From the NCBI GenBank assembly GCA_003427395.1, contig BFEA01000172.1, positions 1,392,454 through 1,421,292 on the forward strand: 28,839 bases of DNA. Reading direction: 5' to 3'. Positions 1-11,296 of this stretch are shown piece after piece; the stretch's first letter is position 1, and each line of letters opens with the position of its first letter. The translations under genes were made by a program, and so were the position numbers. The notes under the pieces are model-generated. The model saw nothing but the letters and a program-made list of their open reading frames with translations. It had not been told where the DNA came from and searched no databases. This DNA is from Chara braunii (taxonomy: Eukaryota; Streptophyta; Charophyceae; Charales; Characeae).

Positions 1-93
1 TCTCTCTCGTTTCATTTCTTAGTTTTTCTTTCTTTGCTTTTTATAAGTAGAATCTTGTACTTCTTTTTTTTCCCCAAAAAGAAAGATTTTTTC

Positions 94-640
94 GTTACCG
101 GTAGCTCTACTAGGCTCGACAAGGCTCGACATAGTAGTAGAGAGACTGAACCTTGATGATAGTCGAAAAAGGTACTGGTGGTTTAGGCCACCACTACCCC
201 CGACATCCTAAATTGGGGGGGGGGGGGTAGCAGAGGTTCATGAGGACTGCCAGTAGCACAATGCAGAAAACCGACCGAGAGGGTAAAAATAAAAAATGCA
301 TCAAATTACCACAACGATTTATTTCACTGTATAAAATTATTTATTTATTTTTTACATATTTTTCCTGGACAGATCACGATAAAATTTACTGTGACAGACC
401 CTTCACTTTTCAGAGTTTTCACGTTATTATTATGAGCGCAAAAGATCGTTGAAGTTAGGGTATTTTTTTTGTCAACCCACAAGTGGTCGAGTGGCAAAAA
501 TTGACAATGCAACGAATCAGTGCAATACTAATTTAGCGGTCAAAGATCACAACCTAAGCTACACGACCTCAAATTTTTAGATTTTTTAACCAATTATTAT
601 GAGCGTGAAAAATTGCCAAGATTGGCGTTTTAAAATTGTA
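94..640 (+). repeat. Dispersed palindrome-containing repeat, copy 1
   Basis: This region shares several landmarks with 14060-14510: GTTACCGGTA (94-103), an imperfect palindrome GTACTGGTGG...CCACCACTAC (172-197), and ATTATTATGAGCG-type motifs at 426 and 593, each followed by a GAAAA/CAAAA stretch. Near 541-640 the order aagatcacaacctaa, a T-run, ATTATTATGA, GAAAAATTG, CAA, GGCG matches 14404-14490. The two internal ATTATTATGA blocks suggest a local duplication. No coding capacity is evident, so it may be a non-autonomous element. Edges are approximate. Confidence 0.5.
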
Positions 641-1194
641 AGATTGGCCCCGCTTGTGCCTGCCGATCACCGCCCTACAATTTTCTGCGGCCCTAGCACT
701 TCGGGAATCCTACTTTAGGCAGGTCGTGTCGGTGTGAATACCCTTACAAGGCCAACAAAGCATTGTTTATAAGATGAATGATTCAGTCTTATACCCACTT
801 TGAATACTAAGCTTATATATATATAACTTGGTTATTGAACAATTCAGGGTTGACTAAACATTGTTTCTAAGATAAATGGTCTAGTCACCTACATAAAAAA
901 CAAATAAATAGTTGTGCAACTTGTTTGTGTATAACTATGGTAAATGATAAAGCATTTTTTTTAAGAAGAATGACATAACCAAATGTCCTATATAAGTTGG
1001 AATAAAGGGTTAATCATCTGAGGGTTCAACCAAGATCTTGGTAAGGGACTTACTTCGGTTGTGTGTGTCGGTTTGATTACGAGTTCATTCTGAGTTATTT
1101 TTCGATATGTAGTAGCTTTAGTTGTTTGTCATGTGTTGGAGCTATAAGAGTTCATTCAATTTATACATTTCAAAGTTGAGTTTATTTATTTATT
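641..1194. other. AT-rich intergenic stretch
   Basis: No gene, tRNA or clear repeat boundary is visible apart from the ATACCCTTACAAGG motif at 738-751, shared with 2957-2970. Confidence 0.5.
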
Positions 1195-1745
1195 TTAATT
1201 TTGGAAAGACACTTTCACGAGGGAAAATGTTACCCAAAGTTTTATAAATGTAAGGAGTTAGTCAATTTTTGTCTTTACAAGATTTTTTTTTTTTTTTTAG
1301 TTGCATATCCTACTTAGTAAAAATATGAGAAACTTAGTTTTATAGAGAAATGGTTGTTTGAATTCTTGCTAAAGGAGAGAGTTAAACAAAATTTGATTTT
1401 GTTAAATCATAAATAGTTTTAAATTTTATATTTAGTTTGTACAAATTTTGAAAAGACACTTTCAATAGGGGAAATGTTGTCGAAATATCTACAAACTTAA
1501 AGAGTTGGTTAAAATTTTGTCTTAACAAAGTTCAAGTTTTAAATTTAAGTTCATATCTGACTTAATGTAAATTTTGGAAGTGTACTTTTATAAAGGAACT
1601 GCTACTCAAAGTTTTACTTAATCAAGTAGTAAGACAAAATTTGACTCTGTAAAGTCAAAAATCGTTCTTAAATTATAAAAAAATATATATTTTTTCATAG
1701 AGGAAGTGCTACCATTTTTTGTTTTTAAGGAGTTATATTATATTT
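1195..1745 (+). repeat. Decayed AT-rich tandem array, about five units of ~123 bp
   Basis: Related blocks begin near 1198, 1325, 1448, 1572 and 1690. Each has the form ttttgGAAAgacACTTT, a GGGAAATG-like run, aaaGTTTtay, then an agtTgGT...aaaattttGtctt-like end. Spacing is 115-127 bp. Units are strongly diverged, so this looks like an old satellite remnant. Confidence 0.5.
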
Positions 1746-2956
1746 GGTAGGAAAAATTTTGGCGATCCGCCCTGTACAGAGGAGATCCTGCCGAAATCTT
1801 ATCTGATCTCTGATATCATATAGAGATAAGTTTAGGCTTAGTTTTGAGAGAAGTTAGGTGAGATGTAATATTAAATTTTTCTCCATGCAGTTAAATATAG
1901 CCTTGAAAACTGACCTCTATTGTGAAACAAGTCCTCTTCTTCCATTTTTTATTCGATGTCTGACTATTTTCAGCCCGATCCTACAAGGATCATATTTTTT
2001 TATCACTAATAACAGGTTGGTCACCGATTCGTTGGTTTCCGACTCGACTCTTACTCACTACTCAACCTTAATTCTTAACCCATGTGGGTTGAATTATTTT
2101 TTTGAGTTTTTACCCATACTTCATTGAATGATCGTTTAAAAAGGATAGGGTGTTTTCTTTTGGAAGGTTGGACAAATGTTGAAGCTTGTGTGAATAAGGC
2201 AAGAGGTGTGAGAGCAGATAGTGATTATAGTTGATCCCATGTAGTAGGTAGTCCGTCGATGTAGAAATTTTGGTCTGATTGTAGGTATGTTTGTTATTCA
2301 AATTTTAGACTTGACATAAGATGCGATTATTTTGATACATGGAAGAACGTTATATAGTGATTGTGAGAGTAATCGCCCCAGATCTAACAATCGGTTATGT
2401 TTATATTTTGTGTATTCGTGCAGTCTATTTTGACCATGCCTTCGGATTGAGTGAGATCTGAGTAAGAGAAAAAAAAAAATGATCCCTTTCTAAATTGTGT
2501 ATTAAATATTTATGGTTGGACTTGATGTGCATGACGGGTGTCAAATTGAAATCCCTTTATCTTGTTCAAAGTGTCCAAAGATAGAACTTCGTTGTCATGG
2601 TCAGAGGTATTCAGTCACTACAAAGGTTCGAAGTTGGCCTACCGCTGTGCTCCATAGGGTGTGGAAGAGGGATTTGTTATTGTATGGCGTCAAAAGATTT
2701 ACCTCTCAAAACGCGTGTTAGCCAACATTTGGGTGTTGAAGGTAATCCTCATAATCATAGTCATTCACGAGGTTACCGGTACCGCATAGTACACCATTAT
2801 TATGACTGCTTACGTACTCATTTATGACTAGTTAATATAACAAGGCATACGTCACAGTAATATGTACTGAGAGTCTTGTGCGCAACACTCACTTATTTAT
2901 GTTGTCAAAGAGTTATCAATCGGATATCAAAAGGGGACTAGGCGTTGTCGGGACAG
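1746..2956. other. Intergenic, nothing recognised
   Basis: AT-rich DNA with short chance frames (for example 1858-2127 and 2512-2721) that show no family resemblance. A 7-bp inverted repeat CTTATCT...AGATAAG lies near 1797-1829. Confidence 0.5.
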
Positions 2957-2965
2957 ATACCCTTA

Positions 2966-2983
2966 CAAGGGCATTTGCCCTTG
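2966..2983 (+). repeat. Short perfect hairpin after a shared motif
   Basis: CAAGGGCA, TT, TGCCCTTG forms a perfect 8-bp stem. It overlaps ATACCCTTACAAGG at 2957-2970, which also occurs at 738-751. Both copies are preceded by a TGTCGG stretch, so the two sites are copies of one dispersed repeat. Confidence 0.5.
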
Positions 2984-3499
2984 TTTTCACAGTAGACATA
3001 GTAGCGTAAAATGACTGTTATGATAGAGTCGGTGTTAACTGTAGTAAGGAAATATTATTATAATGTTGCGCCTTGACAAAATTTAATCATCAAGTCTGTG
3101 GCGTATGACGGGATGGTAATCACAACGTCCTACCACGAAGGATGGTGAATTAATTAAGCAACAGAAGTCGTGCAAGGTGCGACACTAGTATTCGGGATTA
3201 GTCGAGGATCCGACCCAGTTGTCGGAATTAACTAATTGACTGACCCACGGACATGGAGCCTTTAGTATACAGAAAATCCGGTAGTTTGTTTCATCGTGGG
3301 TCCGAATCCGGTTTCATATTTTAGCATAAGCCTCGGCCATGCAGTCGGGGCAACCAAAGGAACGAGTGGGCCTTACTTGGCGGTGCCACGACAGGCAAAA
3401 CAGGCCCGAATCTACCTTTGAAATAAAGGTTCGGATTCAGTATGGTAGCTAGGTTGAGTTATTCCTTCATTTATACTAGACAACTCCTTATCTACCCGA

Positions 3500-3575
3500 A
3501 CTAGGAGCTAGCCCAATAGGTTTATGTGTGAATCATCCATGCAATGGATACGAGGATCAAATCCATCCTACCTAT
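3500..3575 (+). repeat. tRNA-like fragment (SINE head or tRNA pseudogene)
   Basis: TAGCCCAATAGG matches the Pol III A box, and GGATCAAATCC is one base off a B box about 45 bases downstream. Between them ATCC, a 7-nt loop and GGAT resemble an anticodon arm. The D-arm does not pair, so it is not a working tRNA. Nearby gcctcgagcccgcgacc (about 3641-3657) resembles an inverted B-box end of another SINE fragment. Confidence 0.3.
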
Positions 3576-3697
3576 GAGCAAACTTTTTGAAGGAAATACC
3601 ACTACAGGGATCTCTTTTTACTGTGCCTTTAGATGGCAAGGCCTCGAGCCCGCGACCAGTGAAATAGGAGTGGGGTGGTTAGTAACGAATTCAAGTT

Positions 3698-3721
3698 AGG
3701 GCTCCTACCGTGACAGGAGCC
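3698..3721 (+). repeat. Short hairpin GGGCTCCT/AGGAGCCC
   Basis: An 8-bp perfect stem with an 8-nt loop (accgtgac). No T-run follows, and there is no adjacent gene for it to terminate. Confidence 0.5.
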
Positions 3722-3799
3722 CAACAACTATGAGAAACGGGGCTCGAGAACGGTTGAAATATCTATCACTTTAAGATTCTGCAGAGGTGAAACTTACTC

Positions 3800-4600
3800 A
3801 AGTTTCACAAAAAGTTCATTATCACAAAAGGGAGAAGACATAGCAGGTTGGCCCACCGCGAACAACGGAGTACCTGACACAAAGAAAACACCGCTCCCCA
3901 ACTAATCGAATGTGTAAAATGGGAATGATTCTTACGATAAGAAGAGGGAAAATACATCAAACGAAGTTTTGAAGATCGCGTTTTCAACTGAACTTCATGT
4001 ATTTGGGCAACCAACGCGCCAAGATTCAAACGCTCGGTCCATCGTGCAACAACAATCAGCTCGGCCCGTGGGCGGGGAAAGCGTTGCAACTGGGTAGCAC
4101 AAACACTAGCAGGCAAGAGCACGAAGCAAAGCGGGGCATGGCAGAGAAGCGAACGCATGTAGCACACGCAAAAGCGAGATCAAGAGTGTGAGCGAATGCG
4201 AACATTTGCATCTGGGCAAGCGATAGCAAGCGCTAGTGAGCATGCAAGTGTGAGGGCGAGAGCGCGAGCGAACGTGAATTCCAAGTACATATTCTGATCA
4301 AACAAGCAAAGGGTAAGTGGGGGCATGATCGCTAACACTGGAAAGAATAGAACGCGGGTGAACCAAGGCAAGAAAGCAAGCGCAAGCGAAACAACACACA
4401 AGCCAGAAGAAGTGAGTGACGCACATGTAAAGAACGAGGGTGCAAGTGCAATCGTGAGTGAATAAATGAGAGCATGAGAAAGGGAAGAGAGAGGAGGGAA
4501 GGAGGGAAGGAGGAAGAAAGGAAACTAGTTGTAGAGGAAGGAAGTGCAGACAAGAAAGAAAAGGAGGAGGAAAAGAGGTGAGAAACGAAGAAAAACAAAC
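3800..4600 (+). repeat. Purine-rich degenerate (GCGA/GAGC) low-complexity region
   Basis: From about 4090 to 4600 the plus strand is dominated by gcgag, gcaag and gaagg words, ending in a gga/gaa-rich tract. Long frames on both strands are compositional (Ser/Leu-rich on minus, Arg/Lys-rich on plus). No gene is called. Confidence 0.55.
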
Positions 4601-4794
4601 TTACCTGTCATACGCTGGCTCGTTGGAAGGCGCTTGTACTGGTCGGGTTCTGAGTACCGAGGTCTTAGTGCGTCTCACGACGCGACGGGCCATGTTGCAT
4701 TAGCAGCGATTGGTCGAAGGTTGCGCCGACAGGCGACGACAACAACGAGGAGAAAAGAGAAGACAAGTAAGTCTCCTATTATGTAGCTCACTCT

Positions 4795-5395
4795 TTTGGT
4801 GCTTCCATCAACAGGGTGAGCTGAATCGAATGAACCTACCATTGGAACACGGAACCTATGAACCAGTACATGTGTGTGGGCATATGTGTGCGTGCGTGAG
4901 TGCGTGTATGTGAATGTACTTCAATTACACGGCTGACCACATACAATACTTGTTCTAAACATATTTTGTATGGTATAAACATCCATATCATATTATAGAT
5001 ATCCAATATATGATAATGATCATTATAATAATAATTATCATATTGTATATCTTTCACTTTACTTTTTCTTGCAATTCATTGACATTATAAACATCTTACT
5101 TTCAGCGATGGGATGAGCAAACACTGATGAATCTCCCGCTCTTTCGCGGTTGATTCCTTGACACTTCTATCGAAAGGATAAGCAAAAATCGAATGAATTT
5201 ACCTCTAGAACACGAAAACTACAACATTTGAATGTACGTATGTATGTGTGTATATGTGAGTGTGTGCGTGAATCTCGCAGCAGAATTTATGGTGTTTCCA
5301 TCAACAATTTGAACAAATCTACCATTTAAACATGAGAGTATACATTGACGCACTCGTTGTTATTGTGTATGTGTATGTGAGAGAGAGAGAGAGAG
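4795..5395 (+). repeat. Three diverged copies of a unit ending in a TG-rich microsatellite
   Basis: Related blocks lie at about 4800-4860, 5160-5235 and 5285-5340, of the form CTTCCATCAACA...GAATCGAATGAACCTACC...GAACACG...AAC. Each is followed by a tgtgtg-type tract (4868-4910, 5235-5272, 5360-5394, the last ending in GA repeats). The AT-rich inverted repeat at 4998 lies between the first two. Confidence 0.5.
4998..5051 (+). repeat. AT-rich inverted repeat
   Basis: Arm 4998-5017 (gatatccaatatatgataat) and arm 5034-5051 pair with one mismatch and a 2-nt bulge around a 16-nt AT-rich loop. Because of the composition this could be chance, but the arms keep non-trivial order. Confidence 0.5.
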
Positions 5396-6460
5396 TCAAG
5401 AAATGAAGGGAACTACATTAGTTAAATTGTCATTTTCATTTATGATTAGCTTAGTTGACTCTGGTCGTGTAAAACAACTAGATACTTCAGTAAGGAATAA
5501 CGGAAGACACGCAGAGATGAAAGCGTGATAGTGTTAAGAGAGAGAGCACGGACAAACGCAAGAAACAAATGAGGAATAAGAATGAGGCAGAAAAAGAGGA
5601 CGTACGGTGATGGTAAGGAATGGCAGTCGGGGAAAAGTGTAGTAGTCACGGTGGTGCGCAGGGTGGAGATGCTGAACGCACGTGAAAAGGATAGAAGAGG
5701 AGGAAGGAAAATAATAAAAAAAAAAGAGAAGAGGAAAATGCGACTTACCTCCCCTTACAGTTGATGATGGCGACATTCCAGGCATGGGGTTTTTAGGACT
5801 TAGAACCTGAGTTACAAGGTGCATGCCTTGGGTGGTTTTGAGTTGCGTGGGGACGGGGCGAGTTGTGTATTCGACAGAAGAATTGCAACACCTTTCGGGC
5901 CTCGAGTCGTCTCTTTTTGGGAAACTTTGCACGATAACTCGCTCGTTGCTAGCGGCGGTCGCGACTGTCGGAGGTTTCCTATACCATGGTGCTGGCATGT
6001 GGATCACTGCGATTCACCCTCTCGCATCCTCTTGCGATAATTGGCGCCAATTGCGATCAGGATGGAAGGTCATTTGCAGGTGGTGGAAGCAATGACCGAC
6101 TCTCAGCTTCAGCGCCCTCGTTCCACATATTCGAGGAGAGGCGGTTGCAGGCTCGTTGTGAGGTGGTCGTTGTGTCCGTTCTCACAACAGAACGCTCCTC
6201 GTGCATTGGGAAGTATCGCGACTTGGCGAAGAGACTCTACACTCACTGCCATCTGAATGGCAGACACGAAAGCGTTGACACGCGAGTAAGCTAGGTCATG
6301 CCTCGACTACTTACCATCTGTGAAGACGAGGATTCGTAGGGGTAGTCCCGATTATCTGACCGACTTATTGGAATATGCGCGTTCCCCATCTTCGATTTCA
6401 ACCGTTTCATGTTGCGTTAAGATTTCGCTGCATTTAGACTAAGGATTACGAATGCTATCC
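5396..6460. other. Unassigned region with splice-like sites on the minus strand
   Basis: The minus strand has two strong donor-like sites: CAG|GTAAG (intron starting at 4604 and running to lower coordinates) and GGAG|GTAAGT (starting at 5748). Each is followed on the intron side by a pyrimidine-rich run. The minus frame before the second (about 6007 to 5749) reads TTRPVPTQLKTTQGMHLVTQ in part and matches nothing I know. Around 5973-5986 the minus strand has TGGTATAGGAAACC, related to 15272-15286. Confidence 0.3.
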
Positions 6461-6477
6461 ACCTATGAGTTTCGCTG

Positions 6478-6725
6478 CATCCAGATCTGTGGGTATGGCC
6501 GAAAGAGGTGAGGAAGAGGAAGAGGAAGAAAGAGTGAGAGAGAGGTAGCATGTATCAGTATCAGGGATCGCCTACATAACATGTATCGAACCAGGAAAAA
6601 TAGTTGTATAGAGCCATAGTCATTACACATTATTGTTATTTTGCTATTACTATTATTGTTACCATGATTGATCTTGATTATTATTATTTTATTATTATTA
6701 TTGTTATTATTATTATTATTACTGC
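6478..6725 (+). repeat. GA-rich stretch and ATT microsatellite
   Basis: gaggaagagg-type purine repeats lie at about 6507-6546, and ATT trinucleotide repeats at about 6656-6722. The Asn-rich minus frame here is simply the ATT repeat. Confidence 0.7.
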
Positions 6726-7644
6726 TATCACATTCTGCATCTTTGGGTTTACCCCAATCAAGGCTATGTATATATGAAGGGAAAGGTGTTCCTTTTTGTG
6801 CCGCATACATAGGTCAAGGCTTTCAGTTCTTCTAAGCATGTAGGATATACAATACGTTCATTTCTCACTTAACTCCCGCTTCTCTATGCAGAGTTGAGGC
6901 AGGTGCACTTCGCTTTATGTTTTGGGTGGACGGTTGCATCCTATGGACAAAAGTGGTCGGTGGGTTTCTGGCATTACTATTTCGAATCGCAGTGACTCAT
7001 CTGACTGAGTTTAACTGCTGTGTATTGTGAAAAACGGGAGTCTGATTGAGTCCAACCACTTATGCTGATATTATGACATGAGGGAAACATAAAGAAGATG
7101 CATGTGCGTGGGAGTATGGAAGTGTTGCGTGTATATATCTTGTTGGGACCTCACGGTACATCTAGCTACATACCTATCCATCTGACTATCTATCTATTTA
7201 TCTATCTTTTGATTCATCTGTCTGATCTATGTGTCTAGCGGGTCTGTTCTATTTTATGCTCTTCTTCTCTGTCTATCTACCCGTCTCTCCCTTTGTATCT
7301 ACAGGGTGACGGGAAGAAGCATAGGATGGGTGCGCAGTTGTACGCCCGCATGCATAAACACATGCATATGTACTCCCTGTCACCGACACCATGTGTGCAT
7401 GGGCACACGTGAAAGTCAGACAGATGGACACAAAACGATTAGACACACACAGTCAACCAGACGGGTAGTATATAACACCCAAACAAGTTAGGTGGAGAGA
7501 CACAGAAGAAACAAGACAACCACAGTCAGATGGAATGATACAAAACAAATAGACAAACATAGTCAAAACAGACAGACACGGTTGGATAGGCACAAATACA
7601 CAGAGGTACACAAAAAGACATATAGTGGAAACATATGGCAACTC
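6726..7644. other. Intergenic, nothing recognised
   Basis: Contains a short ctat-rich stretch near 7180-7210 and diffuse cagaca-like repeats from about 7405 to 7605. No gene is supported. Confidence 0.5.
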
Positions 7645-7700
7645 CTGATGAGTCCGTGAAAGTCCAAAGGAAACAGTCTGGTAAGGTCGTGACAATGACA
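7645..7700 (+). ncRNA. Decayed hammerhead-like motif
   Basis: CTGATGA at 7645-7651 is followed by GTCC, then gtgaaagtcc, then GGAAAC (7669-7674) and AGTCTGG, the same order as the copies at 18860 and 23092. The stem II 3' strand is altered (ccaaag in place of a CGAC-type strand) and no ACTGTC lies upstream, so it should be inactive. Upstream tatggcaac matches the right-hand end of the other copies, suggesting a joint between tandem units. A long GA microsatellite follows at 7714. Confidence 0.4.
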
Positions 7701-7713
7701 AACGTGACGAATA

Positions 7714-7714
7714 C

Positions 7715-7758
<44 letters not shown>

Positions 7759-7825
7759 CGAGACATAGACAAACAGACGACAGACAAACAGGGACAGACA
7801 GATAGACAGACAAAGGCCCATAAAC
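7714..7825 (+). repeat. GA microsatellite followed by GACA-rich DNA
   Basis: Nearly pure (AG)n at 7714-7758, then gacagacagatagacaga-type repeats to about 7820. The Ser/Leu-rich minus frames across it are artefacts. Confidence 0.85.
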
Positions 7826-8209
7826 TCAAATATATAAGCAAACATAGTGACTCACACCGAGGCACACGGCGAGAGAAAAGAAAAGGAGCACCCATAACCG
7901 TCGCATGAGCAAGCGTGTGTATGAATGTGTGTGTGTAGGACATCTAGAGTAGACCCTAGTTGAATAAGAGTGTGGTGTGTGTATGTGGAAACAAGTTGTT
8001 GGGGATACAGCGATCGCGAGAAACTTTGTTGAGCGCGGTATACCATAGCCATGTTCAAAAGAAATTTAAATTTGACTATATTTTTTGCCAAGTTCATACC
8101 TTTGAGTTTTTATGGATATCTTGTGCCAAATCAAATTGTTATTATGCCATCCTTTCCGCTGATTACTTCTTCTTCTTCTTCTTCTTATTATTATTATTAT
8201 TATTATTAT

Positions 8210-8655
8210 TTAAAAAGGCTAATTCTTTAAGCCCAACCAATTCAATTACCTGTCAAATTTGGACAGGACAACCTTTCACGCCTTTTTTATTGTCATTATA
8301 GTATTACGAGGAATACCCGTAGCATCCACATCTGAGTTCAAGCCTCCAACGAGGGAACATGCGGGAGTTGCACCGACCAACAGGTGCGATACCTGTGGGC
8401 GATACCGGTCAGGGGTCAGCTGGTAGCATCAGGACCGAGCTTCTTCGATGGGCCAGTCACTGTGCCTCCCCTCTGGTCCCCTCCCCCTATGAACATCTGC
8501 AGTCTATGCTCAATGTCACTTGGGGGGACCAACGACATATCTTTAGGTGGCGGGCGCCAAGCTTGTCGAGGAAGGTGCATGAGGCCAATGGGGATTGAAC
8601 CCAAGACCTCCTGAATGCCACTTGCGTACCTTACCAATTGAGCTAGGCCGCTGGA
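8210..8655 (-). mobile_element. tRNA-derived SINE
   Basis: Read on the minus strand, the 5' end has an A box TAGCTCAATTGG within 8629-8645 and a B box GGGTTCAATCC at 8592-8602, the layout of a tRNA-like Pol III promoter. A ~300-bp unrelated body follows, then an (AAT)n(AAG)n tail at 8169-8210. The D arm does not pair, so it is a SINE head rather than a tRNA gene. The frame GLAQLVRYASGIQEVLGSIP on minus is the usual mistranslation of such a head. ATT repeats flank the 5' end, so the element may have inserted into a microsatellite; no clear target duplication can be told apart from the repeat. Confidence 0.6.
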
Positions 8656-8795
8656 TATTATTATTATTATTTTCATTACTACTCTTTATTATTATTATGA
8701 ATATTTATTATTATTATTATCTTCATTACTACTCTTTATTATCATTATTATTATTGTTAGTATTACTATTATCATTATTATTGTTGTTACTTCTG
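8656..8795 (+). repeat. ATT/ATC microsatellite
   Basis: Interrupted ttattattat and tcattattac repeats next to the SINE's 5' end. Confidence 0.8.
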
Positions 8796-9723
8796 GCAAC
8801 ATAGGGTAAGAAGAGGGGTCAAATATGGAAAGGGGTGCAAAGAAAAAGGGAGAGTCATTATGAATCACAACGGAATCTACCTTTTCCACCCTTGTCTCTT
8901 CTCTCAAGCCTAGATCTCTCTTATACACCAAATACTTATAAAACAAAATGGTTGAAAGATGTTAGTACCTAGTGGCACGGAGGGAAAGGTCTTAACTTGA
9001 GGAATTTGAAAATTCTCATTCGTCTAGCTTAGACATATCAAAGTGACAGGGCGATTGCGGGAGCTCTACCGGAGTTCAGGCGAAACTCTGGGTGCAGGGA
9101 ACAGTAAGGTACGTGCACTCCAGCCTAACCTATAAACCTGTTAAACCTATAACCTTTAGGTAATTGCCTGTGGTTGTATTAATAAAGAAAGTACTTTGAG
9201 TCAAAAAACAAATTCCATGACTAAATTCAAGACAAGGGAAAAAGAAAAAAAACTGTATAAATAAAGACTGATTATGTGGAAGGGATTTGACTGGGCATTG
9301 ACTACTTGTTGCTGAAAAACGTAGCGAGAACAAGAAGTTCCGTATAACTGTCTCACTATGTGAATGTTTCTTTTATGGGGATGTGGCCGCAAGGGAATCG
9401 ATTTCGTGCAGTGTTGCCTTGCTTTAGACCACCTAACATTGGTAACGGGGGTTCACAGTGGATTGAAGGATTGTGCATGTTGTTGGTCAAATACTGTAAG
9501 GATAGACTGCACCAACTTACTCTTGCCCATTAGATGATATAAGCCTACATACCCTCAGGTTTCTAAAGCTAACACAGTCCGGGATCAGGCGGAAGGTCCT
9601 TAAGTCATGGGGTACAAGTCTCGTATGGACCACCCGCACAATCTTAAAGGTTTCTGAATGACCCAAGGCTAAAAAAAAGGCGTCAAAAGCAGCGTCCAAT
9701 GTCGTTGAAAAACTTTCAAGGGT
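8796..9723. other. Intergenic, nothing recognised
   Basis: No coding frame resembles a known family, and there is no tRNA. A-rich and T-rich runs only. Confidence 0.5.
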
Positions 9724-10185
9724 GAGAGGAGGAGCAAGGTCCCGAGAGGCCTGCCCTATTGTCTAAACTACACGGTTAAGAAAGGGTGGTGATAAGAGAA
9801 GCGAGACTCCGAGAAGCCTGCCTTATCACCAGCCAACCATGCATCAACGCCAGTAAGCGATAGGAGGAGCGAGGCCCATGAGGTCGGCCCAATCACAATG
9901 GTTAGCGCGGGTAAGGGAGGTGGTGATAAGAGAAGCGTGGCTCTGAGAAGCCTGCTTCAATATCAAACAGTGATAGGAGGAGCGAGGCCCATGAGGTCTG
10001 CCCTGTCGCAATAGTTAGCACGGGTAAGGGAGGTGGTGATAAGAAAAGTGAGACTCCGAGAAGCCTGCCTTATTGTCCGCCAACCGTGCTTCAATATCAA
10101 ACAGAGATAGGAGAAGCAAGACCCTATGAGGTCTGCCCTATCATGACCAGACACCTAGTAAAGAGGAGTAGATCCCGAGTGGTCT
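9724..10185 (+). repeat. Composite minisatellite of alternating hairpin half-units
   Basis: Two related ~40-bp half-units alternate. Type A (gataggaggagcgaggccc...) starts near 9724, 9859, 9972 and 10106; type B (ggtggtgataagagaagcg...) starts at 9785, 9919 and 10032. Spacing alternates between about 134 and 113 bp. Several half-units can fold: in the 9785 copy GGTGATAAG pairs with CTTATCACC, and in the 10106 copy GATAGG pairs with CCTATC around an inner AGACC/GGTCT stem. A related single block follows at about 10160-10195. Confidence 0.7.
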
Positions 10186-10195
10186 ACCATACTGT

Positions 10196-11181
10196 TACCA
10201 ATCTTCTCGATGGACAAGATACAGTGAAAGTCCTGAAAGGAGAGCGATCGGGTACTAACAAACCACTTTCTGATGCTATTGAGGTGAGGCTAGTAGGAAT
10301 ATGACATTGTGAAAACCTACCCTACTATCTTGGAACCTCTGATTGATTCCTATCATATGTGTCTGTTCCAAGATGGATTAGCGATGTTGATTGTGCATGC
10401 CAAAAAGGAAGAAGCGGAAGAAAAGAGATGATGCAGGGAGAATCAAGAAGTAAGGCGTAGGTAGATGGTCATAAGAAAGTAGAAAGGAAATAAACAAAGG
10501 TTATCTAGGATTACTGCACCAAATAGAGGAGTATTGAACCATTGTTCGTTACCTAAACCATAAGGCAGAGAACCTTGCAATTGGTTAAGGTTATGAGCTA
10601 GACAGAGGTCACCAACAAGCATCAATCTAGGTCACAAAGTCAAAGGGGGTAACTTTTAGAGTCCGGTATAAGAATGAGAGGTTAAGTTTCTTTTGGACTG
10701 TGTTGTGCCTACATGTTTCCGTCACTCTTTGGAGAGACTTACGGAAGAAATCCGTAAGACACTGCAATTTTGTTATCAGTGGATAACAGATCAGTAGGAT
10801 TCCGACTCAACTTCCTCATGGCTTGATACCCACACCTAAGACAAAAATGAAAAAAGGAACGGACAAATTTTTTCCTGTATCTAATACTGAATTGTCCTGG
10901 TCACTCTCGAAGGTCTTTGAAAAAGTGAGGGGCTGGGTAAATGGAATCAGGAGTAGGAAGGAGTGTTGTTTCAAGGTTTTGGGGAGTGAGGGACTAGCTA
11001 TGAATGGGTTAAAGTTAACACTTGTAGTGCATTTTGTGTCTGCTTTCATATGCTTACATGTATTTCCCTTGCATTGATACAAGTGTTGGACCTTGAATAG
11101 TCAATTGAACTTTGAGGGATCATCTGGGATATTCGGACGTGGTACGCCACAATTGTGAAAAGTGAGGTCTACCACTCATCG

Positions 11182-11182
<1 letters not shown>
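10196..11182. other. Intergenic, nothing recognised
   Basis: Opposed frames of 84-88 aa at 10816-11082 overlap each other and resemble no family. No RNA gene is seen. Confidence 0.5.
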
Positions 11183-11221
<39 letters not shown>

Positions 11222-11296
11222 TCACAAACAGAACTGTCTGGTAAACCGTAGGCAGAGAGAGAGAAGAGGACAACAAACGAGGGGCTGTGACATATA

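Noticed and set aside
3500-3575. Functional tRNA-Cys (anticodon-like GCA)
   Set aside because: The D arm does not pair and the B box is imperfect, so only a tRNA-like fragment is claimed.
5534-6007. 157-residue minus frame with a donor-like GGAG|GTAAGT inside
   Set aside because: Unrecognised protein, and the part after the donor is a low-complexity tract; kept only as a splice-like site note.
7453-7943. Three overlapping minus-strand frames rich in Ser and Leu, like membrane segments
   Set aside because: They are translations of GA and GACA repeats.
8359-8676. Overlapping frames on both strands resembling a conserved small protein
   Set aside because: They are the usual mistranslation of a tRNA-derived SINE.
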